From NCBI GenBank assembly GCA_937928385.1, contig CALEZD010000080.1:1-14604 (forward strand): 14,604 nt of DNA. Reading direction: 5' to 3'. Source of the DNA: an uncultured Bacteroidota bacterium (GTDB lineage: Bacteria > Bacteroidota > Bacteroidia > Chitinophagales > Chitinophagaceae). The notes under the pieces are model-generated. The model was not told the origin of the DNA and made no database searches. It saw only the letters and a list, made by a program, of their open reading frames with translations. Position numbers and translations under genes: made by a program. Positions 7,522-14,555 of the stretch are shown here, in pieces (within the stretch, counting starts at the first letter, position 1; the number at the start of each line of letters is the position of its first letter).

Positions 7522-8220
7522 ATGAAAATCACAAGCTTTCTCGCTACAGCATTATTAGCGGCAACAATAACACAGGCACAGGAAGAACCCATACCTGCTG
7601 AACCAAAAAACAGGAGAAATGAAATAGGGTTATTCATCAATCCTTTTTCAGCCAATGCAGCCAATGGTTATGAAGTACCGGCGGGTATCCAGTATAAAAG
7701 ACAAACAACCGCCCACCTCGGTTACAGGCTGTCAGTGGCTGCTGGGGGCTATTTAAGCGAGAAAACAACTGCACCGGAACTGATACAAAATGACACATCA
7801 TATTACAAGTCCTATTCCACCAATATGTCTATGGTATTTGTAGGTGCCGGCCTGGATATCCAACATAAGTTCAAAGGCAAGTGTTACCTGTATGCTGCAA
7901 TTGAACTAAGGGGCGGTTACGGTAATGGGTATACACATATATCCACCGTAAAGGAAACTGCAATGATATCCGGTGATGAACGGTCTTATACTTATGAGCA
8001 AAAAGCATTTTCATCGCAGGATGCATCCTTATTTGTATTAGACAGCACTCCTTACATCGGTACAAAGTTTGTATTCAAGCGATTGGTTATTGGTACAGAA
8101 CTATCTGCAGTTGTTTCAGGGGCAATGGTGGCAAGCCAGGCAACCCTGGGCAATTATAGCAACTTCATCTTCGATATGGGGCAGTTGCAGCAAAGGTTCT
8201 ATGTCAACTACCGGTTTTAA
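7522..8220 (+). CDS. Secreted beta-barrel-like protein, first of a tandem paralog pair
   Basis: A 232-residue protein of unknown function. The signal peptide is MKITSFLATALLAATITQA with cleavage before QEEP. The mature part is rich in alternating aromatic/hydrophobic and Gly residues and ends in 'QRFYVNYRF'; a C-terminal Phe is typical of outer-membrane barrels. It shares ordered blocks with the next gene: 'NEIGL', 'IQYKR', 'VFVGAGLDIQ', 'YLYAAIEL', 'GYG', 'IGTELSA' and the terminal 'YRF'. The ATG at 7522 is chosen because the signal peptide starts exactly there; a TTG at 7498 would add eight residues ahead of it. I recognise no named family. It is preceded by the sod terminator, so it should have its own promoter, but I see no exact TAnnTTTG box in the 50-base gap. 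Confidence 0.72.
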   Translation: MKITSFLATALLAATITQAQEEPIPAEPKNRRNEIGLFINPFSANAANGYEVPAGIQYKRQTTAHLGYRLSVAAGGYLSEKTTAPELIQNDTSYYKSYSTNMSMVFVGAGLDIQHKFKGKCYLYAAIELRGGYGNGYTHISTVKETAMISGDERSYTYEQKAFSSQDASLFVLDSTPYIGTKFVFKRLVIGTELSAVVSGAMVASQATLGNYSNFIFDMGQLQQRFYVNYRF

Positions 8221-8334
8221 TACAAGGGACATATCATACAATTGTTAAAGAATACCTAATAAAGCTTGTAGGGAATACGCTACATTTCATTAAGAGATAA
8301 TTTCATATTGATAAACCACAAAAAAACGCTGTAT

Positions 8335-9024
8335 ATGCGCACGACACTGATCGCTTTAATTTTATTAACCGGCAGTTCTTCTTTTGCCCAGGACAATACT
8401 AACACTGACATCCTGCTACTGAAAAAATACCCGAAGAATGAAATAGGCCTTGTAAGTGAAACCAACTTCAGCAACGATGAATTTGGTGGGCCCGGCATGA
8501 TACAATACAAGCGTTGGGCACGCGAAAATATGGCCTATCGTGTGAATGCCGGTGTTGGTACTTATCACAACTTCAGCCTGGACAGTTACTTTGGTATATC
8601 AGGCGATACCGTGCTGGAAAAACAAACCAGGGAACAGGCTACTATGGCATTTATAGGTGGTGGGCTGGAAATGCAGAGGCATTTTTATAAGCGAGTGTAC
8701 CTGTATGCAGCTGTAGATTTGTTAGCAGGTTACGGAAGTGGTAAAACTGAGGATTACATCGTACGTAGGATAGCCATCAACGGGCAAGACCATACAGAGA
8801 GCAGTCCTACACCCGGCAGAGGGGATGTATCTGTATTACATTTAAACCTTGCACCATTCGTGGGCGCAAAAATTGTATTCAACAGGATTAGTTTCGGCAC
8901 CGAAATGTCAGCCATCAATATGTCTTATACCAATGTAAAAGATAATTTTACCGGCTCGTCAGGCTTAATTGATTTAAATATGGGTTTCCTCAGGCAGAGG
9001 TTCTTTATTAACTACAGGTTTTAA
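8335..9024 (+). CDS. Secreted beta-barrel-like protein, second of the tandem paralog pair
   Basis: A 229-residue protein with the signal peptide MRTTLIALILLTGSSSFA (cleavage before QDNT). It is a diverged paralog of the preceding gene, with matching blocks in the same order: 'KNEIGL', 'IQYKR', 'MAFIGGGLEMQ', 'YLYAAVDL', 'GYGSG', 'PFVGAKIVFNR', 'FGTEMSA' and 'LRQRFFINYRF'. The pattern of short strands and terminal Phe suggests an outer-membrane barrel. The function is unknown. The ATG at 8335 coincides with the signal-peptide start; the TTG at 8308 is less likely. A 114-base gap separates the two paralogs, so they may be transcribed separately. Its TAA overlaps the stop codon of the convergent gene at 9021-9024. 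Confidence 0.72.
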   Translation: MRTTLIALILLTGSSSFAQDNTNTDILLLKKYPKNEIGLVSETNFSNDEFGGPGMIQYKRWARENMAYRVNAGVGTYHNFSLDSYFGISGDTVLEKQTREQATMAFIGGGLEMQRHFYKRVYLYAAVDLLAGYGSGKTEDYIVRRIAINGQDHTESSPTPGRGDVSVLHLNLAPFVGAKIVFNRISFGTEMSAINMSYTNVKDNFTGSSGLIDLNMGFLRQRFFINYRF

Positions 9025-9614
9025 CGCCCGCCCAGGCCAAAAGAAAAACCGAAGCCGAATATCAGTCCACCGGGTGACAACAGGTTCATAACCGTTTCAC
9101 CATCGCTTGTAAGTGTATGCCCTGATGTAATTGTATAAGGATTGGAAACAATACTCTGTGACCAGCCCAATTGCAGGTAAAACCTGTGGCCTCCCCTACC
9201 CAGGTTGAAGAAGTGGTACGCAGAAACGGCTACATTGGGTGAAGGCTCCAGATCCATGTCCACATCAACATCGCCGATAGTCGTGGGCATCTCCAACACA
9301 AAGTTCTGTAGGCCGGTGTTGTAAGTAAAGGCGGCACCGAGCGCCCAGCCCCTGTTGCATTCCTTGAAATAAAAGCGCCCTTCGCCATAAGCTTTATATC
9401 CCCAGCTACTTATACCCACACCGGTACCCAGCGAGAATTGCGTAGTTACAGGCACATCAAAATTAACGCCGATTATTCCTGAGTGGTTATTGATACCACT
9501 GCTAATGCCTAAGTAAAATTTGGGGCAGGAACCTGAACCGTATGCATTTCTGGCTGAGGCAATAGTTATTGAAGCCGAAACAGCGATGACGAGGGTAATC
9601 AGTTTTTTTCTCAT
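9021..9614 (-). CDS. Secreted Gly/aromatic-rich outer-membrane-like protein
   Basis: A 197-residue protein. The signal peptide is MRKKLITLVIAVSASITIASA, followed by a short linker with one Cys. The body alternates Gly and aromatic residues ('FYLGISSGINNHSG', 'FSLGTGVGISSWGYKAYGEG', 'GLIFGFGFSFGLGGR'), the texture of a small outer-membrane beta barrel. A central acidic stretch 'DVDVDMDLEPSP' probably forms a loop. I do not recognise a family. The start at 9614 is an ATG placed exactly at the signal peptide; a TTG at 9641 overlaps the promoter box and is rejected. The gene lies 64 bases after the multiheme cytochrome gene on the same strand but has its own TAnnTTTG box. Its stop overlaps the convergent paralog gene by TTAA. 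Confidence 0.65.
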   Translation of the reverse strand: MRKKLITLVIAVSASITIASARNAYGSGSCPKFYLGISSGINNHSGIIGVNFDVPVTTQFSLGTGVGISSWGYKAYGEGRFYFKECNRGWALGAAFTYNTGLQNFVLEMPTTIGDVDVDMDLEPSPNVAVSAYHFFNLGRGGHRFYLQLGWSQSIVSNPYTITSGHTLTSDGETVMNLLSPGGLIFGFGFSFGLGGR

Positions 9615-9638
9615 TTGGTCTATGGTTTTTTGTTGGTG

Positions 9639-9646
9639 CAAATATA
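9639..9646 (-). promoter_or_regulatory. TATATTTG -7 box of the 9021-9614 gene
   Basis: The minus-strand TATATTTG, followed by C, is an exact TAnnTTTG match 24 bases before the ATG at 9614. It predicts a leader of about 18 bases. The -33 region contains TTTCTG rather than a clean TTTG. Confidence 0.5.
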
Positions 9647-9678
9647 TAGGCTATTCAGAAATACAGAAAGTAAAATAT

Positions 9679-11628
9679 CTATAATGGTAAATCAGCCAGC
9701 ATGGCTTTTGCCTGCTCGTTGTCCGGGTATTTTTTTAGCAGGTGTAGCAGGGTTTTCTTTGCCATATTATCCAGCCTGTTGTTATGGTACCACACAGCCA
9801 TATTGATGAGCGCCTGTTTGCTGTCCGGCTCGTATAGCAAGGCTTTGCTCAAATGGTCGTAAGCCATGGTATTATTGCCCTGCTGCATGTAGATAAATCC
9901 AATATTTGTATGGGCTACTGCATACTGCGGGTTTTCATCTATTATAAGTTGATATACTTTTTTAGCTTCAGGTATGTTGTTTAATGCCAGCAGGCAGGCA
10001 CCATACTTGTTCTGAAAATCCAGTGCGTGTGGCCATATAGCAACGGCGCGGTTAAACCATTGTTTGGCTTCCGCCACCAGTCCTGATTGCGAATACGCCT
10101 CTCCAATGCGGTAGGCTGTCCAGGCATCAGTCAGTTCAGCAGGTTTCAGTTGTGCCGAGTATTCCATTACTTTCCTGTAATCATTCAGCAGGAAGTATAT
10201 ACGTATATAGTCCCTGTTCTGCTTATCGTTGGCCTCGCGTTCTTTATCCTTATCCAGGTAGGTTAGCGCTGAATCAAGTAAACCTTTATTGGGATTATAC
10301 CTTTCATAAAACTCCATAAAACCACGGGCTTTGGTGATGGCATCTACATTGTCATTATTATAACATACTATCCCCAGGAAGGAGGTTATTTCATCTGCTT
10401 CTCTTTTCTCTACAGGGCGTTTGCGTATGTAATGGTCCGTCACAGCTACGTGGGGTATATCTATACTACCGTTTTTAGGCATGTGGCAGGTGATGCAGTT
10501 GTTATCTTTCAACATGCGTTTTGCCTCTGTTTCGCTACAGAGCGCATCATCAACACCGCTGTGGCAACTGTTGCAGGCATTGATGTATTGGCTGTTGGGT
10601 GTGAACTTCACACTCACGTGGGGATTGTGACAGGTGATGCAACTCATCTTGCCTGAGTTGACATAACAGGCACTTTTCTTCATCCTTTCTACATGCGATG
10701 CCATGATCATTTTATCCTCGCCTCCCTGGTAGCCCGGCATAAATACATTCATCACCTCTGACAACTTCATGCCCGGGCGGAAGTCAGAGAATGTCTTACC
10801 ATCATTTAGTACAGATATCCCCTGCAGGTGGCAGCGTTGGCATATATTGTTCTGCAACTCTGTAGACAACCTGCGCGGGTTGACAATTGTATAGTCCGGT
10901 GTAGTTGAAGTGTCCACTATATTACCTGCTTCTTTCTCCTGCACATGCAGGCTGCCGGGGCCGTGGCAGCGCTCGCAGTCGATACCCTGTTTTATGTTCA
11001 GGTATTTATTCTGGCTGTTGTGTACAAACTCCGGCAATCCATTGTGGCAACTCATACACTCCATCTGTATCATTCGGCTGAAACGGCTGTTGGCGCCTTT
11101 TTCAAAACCCGGAGCGAGGTCCCATGTACCCTTTTGTGTATAGTAAGTAACAGGCGCCTGGTAGGCATATCCGTTCGTTACAAAAATATGCGAATTCGTA
11201 TGCTGCCCGGAGCCCACTACATAGTCTATCCGCTGTAACAGTTTATGTACGGTATCCTTACCCTCCAGCCTGAACTCCATCACATACATACTATCACCCT
11301 GCCAGTAGGGATGGTAGTAAAAGTCGAGGTCCTTATCGTACACAAGAGCGTGCCCGGGGCTGAAGTCGGCTGCTGACTTCTGTTTGGTGGCATAGTCCCA
11401 CGACTGGCCCATACCTGTTTGTATATAAGTTTGGTAAACAGCTTCGTGGCAGGTTCGGCATTTCTGCATGCCCACATAACGCACGGTAGTATCATATACA
11501 TTCAGCCAGGCAGAGCCCTGTTCCGCATCAGCAGCCTTCTTTCCAGGACTGTTGCAAAAAAAAGCAGGCAGCGCAATAGCTGCCACCACCAGCAACAATA
11601 CCAGGCTTTTTACTTTCCGGGACGACAT
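9679..11628 (-). CDS. Seven-heme c-type cytochrome with C-terminal TPR domain
   Basis: A 649-residue exported protein counted from the ATG at 11628. The N-terminal hydrophobic segment (residues 8-24, 'VKSLVLLLVVAAIALPAFFC') is a signal sequence. The Cys after it could be a lipid anchor, though Phe at -1 makes a poor lipobox. Seven CXXCH heme sites lie at residues 57-61, 191-195, 218-222, 263-267, 330-334, 352-356 and 378-382. Family-typical motifs are 'CERCHGPGSLH' and 'IPHVAVTDHYI', which supply extra His ligands. Four TPR units follow at about 502-535, 535-568, 569-602 and 603-636. This resembles cytochrome c554-like/TPR multiheme proteins common in Bacteroidota. Heme attachment would happen in the periplasm. 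The substrate is not known. It lies 33 bases after tyrS on the same strand, so an operon is likely. Confidence 0.85.
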   Translation of the reverse strand: MSSRKVKSLVLLLVVAAIALPAFFCNSPGKKAADAEQGSAWLNVYDTTVRYVGMQKCRTCHEAVYQTYIQTGMGQSWDYATKQKSAADFSPGHALVYDKDLDFYYHPYWQGDSMYVMEFRLEGKDTVHKLLQRIDYVVGSGQHTNSHIFVTNGYAYQAPVTYYTQKGTWDLAPGFEKGANSRFSRMIQMECMSCHNGLPEFVHNSQNKYLNIKQGIDCERCHGPGSLHVQEKEAGNIVDTSTTPDYTIVNPRRLSTELQNNICQRCHLQGISVLNDGKTFSDFRPGMKLSEVMNVFMPGYQGGEDKMIMASHVERMKKSACYVNSGKMSCITCHNPHVSVKFTPNSQYINACNSCHSGVDDALCSETEAKRMLKDNNCITCHMPKNGSIDIPHVAVTDHYIRKRPVEKREADEITSFLGIVCYNNDNVDAITKARGFMEFYERYNPNKGLLDSALTYLDKDKEREANDKQNRDYIRIYFLLNDYRKVMEYSAQLKPAELTDAWTAYRIGEAYSQSGLVAEAKQWFNRAVAIWPHALDFQNKYGACLLALNNIPEAKKVYQLIIDENPQYAVAHTNIGFIYMQQGNNTMAYDHLSKALLYEPDSKQALINMAVWYHNNRLDNMAKKTLLHLLKKYPDNEQAKAMLADLPL

Positions 11629-11634
11629 TCCCTT

Positions 11635-11642
11635 CAAATTTA
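11635..11642 (-). promoter_or_regulatory. TAAATTTG -7-like box before the cytochrome gene
   Basis: An exact TAnnTTTG match on the minus strand, ending six bases before the ATG at 11628. As for the box at 1472, it would yield an almost leaderless transcript. No TTG is seen at the -33 position, and the gene may instead be read from the tyrS promoter, so this is weak. Confidence 0.3.
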
Positions 11643-11661
11643 AGATAAAAGAGCTATACGA

Positions 11662-12948
11662 TTAATTGAATATAGCCAGCGTGTAATTCGACTTGCCTTT
11701 TTGCACCAGTACGTACTTGCCATTGAGCAGGTGGGCTGTTGTCAGCTTAAAGTCGAGTTCGGTCACCTTTTCTTTGTTGATACTCAGCCCGCCGTTTTGC
11801 AGCATTTTACGTGCCTCACCTTTCGACGGGAATACCCCACTCTCGGCCAGGAAAGTGAGTATGTCTGCGCCTTCACCATCCAGTATAGCCTTGGCAGATT
11901 CTACCTGCGGCACACCGTCCATCACTTCCAGCAGTTGTTGCTCGTTGAATGATTTCAGCATATCCACCGCTTCATTGCCTTTGCTGAACAATATATCGGA
12001 GGCTTGCTGCGCGAAAGCCAAATCTTCAGCACTGTGGACCAAAGTAGTCAGCTCTTCTGCCAGGGCCTTTTGCAACTTGCGCAGGTGTGGTGCAGTTTTA
12101 TGTTCTTCTATCAATGCCTGTATTTCTTCTACCGGCCTGAAAGAAAATATATATGACAGCTTTTCAGCTTCTTCGTCCTTCTGCTTCAACCAGAACTGGT
12201 AGAACAGGTAAGGCGAAGTACGGGCCGGGTCGAGCCAGATATTGCCACTCTCCGTTTTGCCAAACTTGCTGCCGTCGGCCTTGGTTATCAACGGGCTGGT
12301 AAAACCCCAGGCATCGCTGCCACCCTTACGCCGCACCAATTCAGTACCGGTGGTGATATTGCCCCACTGGTCTGCACCACCAAACTGTAGTTTCACATTA
12401 TGGTTAGCGTTCAGGTAGTAAAAGTCGTAGGCCTGTATCAGTTGGTAAGAGAACTCGGTGAAAGACAAGCCTGTTTCCAGGCGCTTCTGCACAGAGTCTT
12501 TAGCCATCATATACCCTACTGTGATGTGCTTGCCCACATCGCGTATAAACTCCAGGAATGTATAATCTTTCAGCCAGTCATAGTTGTTCACCATTACCGC
12601 GCCGTTGGGCTTGTCCTCTCCAAAGTCCAGGAACTTTTCCAACTGCCTGCGGATGCCGGCTATATTTTTTTGCAGGGTATCATTATCCAGCAGGTTGCGT
12701 TCAGCAGACTTGCCCGACGGGTCGCCAATCATACCGGTAGCACCACCCAGCAGCGCGTAAGGCTTGTGGCCCGCCCTTTGCAGGCGCATCAGCAGGGTTA
12801 TCTGCAGCATACTGCCCACATGCAGGCTATCGGCCGTAGGGTCGAAACCCACATATCCCGATGTTATTTCTTTGGCCAGTTGTTCCTCCAGCCCCGGCAT
12901 AATATCCTGCACCAGGTTTCTCGCTCTTAAGTCTGCTATCAAATCCAT
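11662..12948 (-). CDS. tyrS: Tyrosyl-tRNA synthetase
   Basis: A 428-residue cytosolic class I aminoacyl-tRNA synthetase that charges tRNA-Tyr. The HIGH-type motif is H43-V-G-S in 'DPTADSLHVGSMLQI'. The KMSKS loop is the bacterial TyrRS variant K228-F-G-K-T in 'ADGSKFGKTESGN'. Tyrosine-pocket motifs 'YQLIQAYDFYYL' and 'QFGGADQWGNI' are present. A C-terminal S4 RNA-binding domain spans about residues 360-425 ('GEARKMLQNGGLSINKEKV'). The length and domain order are normal for bacterial TyrRS. The ATG at 12948 gives the standard short N-terminus. It is the first gene of a minus-strand group followed by the multiheme cytochrome. No T-box or other leader element is seen in the short predicted 5' UTR. 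Confidence 0.97.
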   Translation of the reverse strand: MDLIADLRARNLVQDIMPGLEEQLAKEITSGYVGFDPTADSLHVGSMLQITLLMRLQRAGHKPYALLGGATGMIGDPSGKSAERNLLDNDTLQKNIAGIRRQLEKFLDFGEDKPNGAVMVNNYDWLKDYTFLEFIRDVGKHITVGYMMAKDSVQKRLETGLSFTEFSYQLIQAYDFYYLNANHNVKLQFGGADQWGNITTGTELVRRKGGSDAWGFTSPLITKADGSKFGKTESGNIWLDPARTSPYLFYQFWLKQKDEEAEKLSYIFSFRPVEEIQALIEEHKTAPHLRKLQKALAEELTTLVHSAEDLAFAQQASDILFSKGNEAVDMLKSFNEQQLLEVMDGVPQVESAKAILDGEGADILTFLAESGVFPSKGEARKMLQNGGLSINKEKVTELDFKLTTAHLLNGKYVLVQKGKSNYTLAIFN

Positions 12949-12972
12949 TGTATATAATTAATATAAGGCTGG

Positions 12973-12980
12973 CAAAAATA
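12973..12980 (-). promoter_or_regulatory. TATTTTTG -7 box of tyrS
   Basis: The minus-strand TATTTTTG, followed by CC, matches TAnnTTTG and lies 24 bases before the tyrS ATG, predicting a leader of about 18 bases. The -33 element is not clear. Confidence 0.5.
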
Positions 12981-13130
12981 ATACATTGTGCCATACACCT
13001 TTAAAAACGGCTTTATTTCTTATTAATATCGTTCCGGCGGCAAATAAGCATAAAGAATGCAACAGCATACAAATATGTATTTATCATCATGTTTTGATGT
13101 AAAAATCTTATTAGTGTTTTAACAGTCTAT

Positions 13131-13160
13131 TTTGTTTTTGGAAAATTGTTTCTATCTTTC
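13131..13160 (+). promoter_or_regulatory. Promoter of the DUF6089 gene (TTTG / TATCTTTC)
   Basis: TTTG at 13131-13134 and TATCTTTC at 13153-13160 are separated by 18 bases, close to the Bacteroidota arrangement TTTG-N19/20-TAnnTTTG with one mismatch in the -7 box. Transcription would start near 13167, about 24 bases before the TTG start codon. The rest of the 12949-13190 gap is A/T-rich and shows only short dyads such as CATCA-TGTTT-TGATG. Confidence 0.5.
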
Positions 13161-13190
13161 GCATTATCTAGTAATTAAAACAATACCGTC

Positions 13191-14063
13191 TTGAAACGTA
13201 TTATACTCAGCTTAGCTTTGTTACTGCCGTTGGTGTCTTCTGCACAACAGCATCACGAGTTTGGATTTTCTGCGGGCATAAGCAGTTACTACGGCGACCT
13301 GCAACCCAATTTGTTCCCTGACCACGGCACCCATGCTATGGGTGGTATCATGTATAAATATTTCATGAACCCCCATGTAGGCCTGCGTTTTGGCCTTGCC
13401 TACACTAATGTTGGCGGCTTCGACAGCCTGTCGCGCATACCTGCACGTGTAGAGCGTAACCTGAGCTTCAGGTCGAACCTGCTGGAGTTTCACGGAGGGT
13501 TTGAATTCAACCTGCTGCCCATAGAAAAGGACCGCATGAAGTTCACACCTTATGCCTTCTTAGGTATCGCGGTGTTCCGCTTCAATCCATACACATTCGG
13601 CTCGCAAGGCCAAAAGGTGTACCTGCGCCCGTTGGGCACAGAAGGCCAGAATATCCCGTTATATCCTGACCGTAAAGAATACAAGCTGGTAAGCACATCA
13701 TTCCCCGTAGGTGGTGGTTTGAAGTTCTTCTTGGGCAAAACACTGCTGATTACGCCTGAAATAGGCTTCCGCTATACCAATACAGACTACCTGGATGACG
13801 TAAGTAAGTCTTACGTGAACATGGACGTATTGAAAGAGTACCGCGGGCAGGAAGCAGTTGATTATTCCTTCCGTACGGATGAAAAGGCCGGATGGGATGG
13901 CAACTACCCCGACTACCGGTACCAGCGCGGCGATAGCAAAGCAAACGACCTGTATTGGTTTGGCAGCCTGACTGTAACCGTGTATATGGACGCTGTAGGC
14001 AACCTGCGCGACTACTGGCAAGCTAACTGCCCCGCCTTCCTGAAGAGCGGCAGGGTACGCTAA
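13191..14063 (+). CDS. DUF6089-family outer-membrane beta-barrel protein, TTG start
   Basis: A 290-residue exported protein. The signal peptide is MKRIILSLALLLPLVSSA with cleavage before QQ. The mature N-terminus 'HEFGFSAGISSYYGDLQP' is the hallmark opening of the DUF6089 proteins of Bacteroidota, followed by barrel-like strands such as 'VGLRFGLAYTNVGG', 'YAFLGIAVFRFNP', 'FPVGGGLKFFLG' and 'LLITPEIGFRYT'. The start codon is TTG at 13191: an in-frame stop lies at 13176-13178 and no ATG occurs before the middle of the barrel, so TTG is the only start that keeps the signal peptide. It is expected in the outer membrane; its role is unknown, although family members are often described as structural or PorT-like. 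It is a single-gene unit with its own promoter and a strong terminator. Confidence 0.85.
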   Translation: MKRIILSLALLLPLVSSAQQHHEFGFSAGISSYYGDLQPNLFPDHGTHAMGGIMYKYFMNPHVGLRFGLAYTNVGGFDSLSRIPARVERNLSFRSNLLEFHGGFEFNLLPIEKDRMKFTPYAFLGIAVFRFNPYTFGSQGQKVYLRPLGTEGQNIPLYPDRKEYKLVSTSFPVGGGLKFFLGKTLLITPEIGFRYTNTDYLDDVSKSYVNMDVLKEYRGQEAVDYSFRTDEKAGWDGNYPDYRYQRGDSKANDLYWFGSLTVTVYMDAVGNLRDYWQANCPAFLKSGRVR

Positions 14064-14088
14064 GATATTATAGTAAAGCACACACTCA

Positions 14089-14120
14089 TTAAGGCAGCCT
14101 GATGGCTGCCTTAATTTTTT
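14089..14120 (+). terminator. Intrinsic terminator after the DUF6089 gene
   Basis: TTAAGGCAGCC (14089-14099) and GGCTGCCTTAA (14104-14114) form a perfect 11-bp stem with a TGAT loop, followed by six Ts. It starts 26 bases after the stop codon. Confidence 0.95.
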
Positions 14121-14145
14121 GTACGGCGCGATTGACCCACCCCAA

Positions 14146-14161
14146 CCCCTCCCAAGAGGGG
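14146..14161. repeat. C-rich hairpin CCCCTC-CCAA-GAGGGG
   Basis: A perfect 6-bp stem (14146-14151 with 14156-14161) and a CCAA loop. It is preceded by another C-rich stretch and followed by AAGTTG. Hairpins of this CCCCTCCC...GAGGGG type are, from memory, frequent between genes in Bacteroidota genomes. A related hairpin, TCCCC-AGCG-GGGGA (14323-14336), lies between repeat units A and B and is followed by CTTG, parallel to AAGTTG here. Confidence 0.7.
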
Positions 14162-14189
14162 AAGTTGATTTTTGGACTCGGTAAGCAAA

Positions 14190-14300
14190 TTTTGTTCCAT
14201 TTTGATGCCAGTTTTTTGATTTTTGATTTTTGGCATCAATTCTGCATAATCAGTTGATTATCAACCATGCATTTTGTTCCGAATGTGCGGAAAATGTTCC
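14190..14300 (+). repeat. Structured repeat unit A
   Basis: TTTTGTTCC (14190-14198) is followed by a hairpin with arms TTGATGCCA (14202-14210) and TGGCATCAA (14231-14239) and a 20-base loop of TTTTTGA repeats. Next come the dyad GTTGAT-T-ATCAAC (14253-14265), a second TTTTGTTCCG (14272-14281) whose TTCCG pairs with CGGAA (14288-14292), and a closing GTTCC (14296-14300). Counting from the GGCAT arm at 14232, the first GTTCC is at -38, the ATGCC arm at -27, the second hairpin at +45 and the last GTTCC at +64. Confidence 0.75.
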
Positions 14301-14342
14301 GGTGGGAGCCTGACCCCTAAATTCCCCAGCGGGGGACTTGTG

Positions 14343-14453
14343 TTTTGTTCCTTTTTGATGCCACGAAAATTGAAATTGCAAATTGGCATCAATTTTTAAT
14401 TAAGATACTGGTTATCAACATTTTATTTTGTTCCGGGGCGGAACGGGTGTTCC
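14343..14453 (+). repeat. Structured repeat unit B
   Basis: This unit has the same parts in the same order as unit A: TTTTGTTCC (14343-14351), arms TTGATGCCA (14355-14363) and TGGCATCAA (14384-14392) with a 20-base loop of unrelated sequence, and TTATCAACA (14412-14420). Then TTTTGTTCCG (14426-14435) pairs as GTTCCG-GGG-CGGAAC (14430-14444), followed by GTTCC (14449-14453). Offsets from GGCAT (14385) are -38, -27, +46 (TTCCG) and +64. Loops differ from unit A while arms are kept, which argues for selection on structure. Confidence 0.75.
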
Positions 14454-14555
14454 ATTTTGTTGCCCAAATGATCTCTTTTCAAATGCGGCAACGAGAACGC
14501 TGCACATCCCGAAATAGTCAGGACATGTTGCGGGGACATATATGCCCCGTGGAAC
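14449..14555 (+). repeat. Diverged structured repeat unit C with compensatory arm change
   Basis: This unit is chained to unit B through the shared GTTCC at 14449. The arms are TTGCC (14460-14464) and GGCAA (14487-14491), so the A-T pair of units A and B (ATGCC/GGCAT) is swapped to T-A with pairing kept and the same 22-base interval. The second hairpin, at +44, is CGGGG (14531-14535) with CCCCG (14545-14549). At +64 stands GGAAC (14551-14555), the inverted form of the closing GTTCC. No good TTATCAAC copy is present. Confidence 0.6.

Noticed and set aside
12400..12930. A 176-codon open frame on the plus strand inside tyrS
   Set aside because: It is fully antisense to the clear TyrRS catalytic domain, has a composition unlike a real protein and no recognisable motif.
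12949..12972. T-box or other leader regulator of tyrS
   Set aside because: The predicted leader is under 30 bases, with no specifier or antiterminator structure, and T-boxes are not expected in Bacteroidota.
14412..14420. DnaA box (TTATCAACA, with TTATCAACC at 14258)
   Set aside because: Each differs from the TTATNCACA consensus. Only two are present, and no dnaA, dnaN or other origin-linked gene is in the window.
14190..14555. CRISPR array
   Set aside because: Only three diverged units with internal dyads and unequal periods (153, then 102), no identical repeats, no spacers and no cas genes in the window.
14190..14555. Integron attC sites
   Set aside because: There are GTT/AAC-like ends and long palindromes, but no R'/R'' core sites of the GTTRRRY type at the arm ends and no cassette genes between units.
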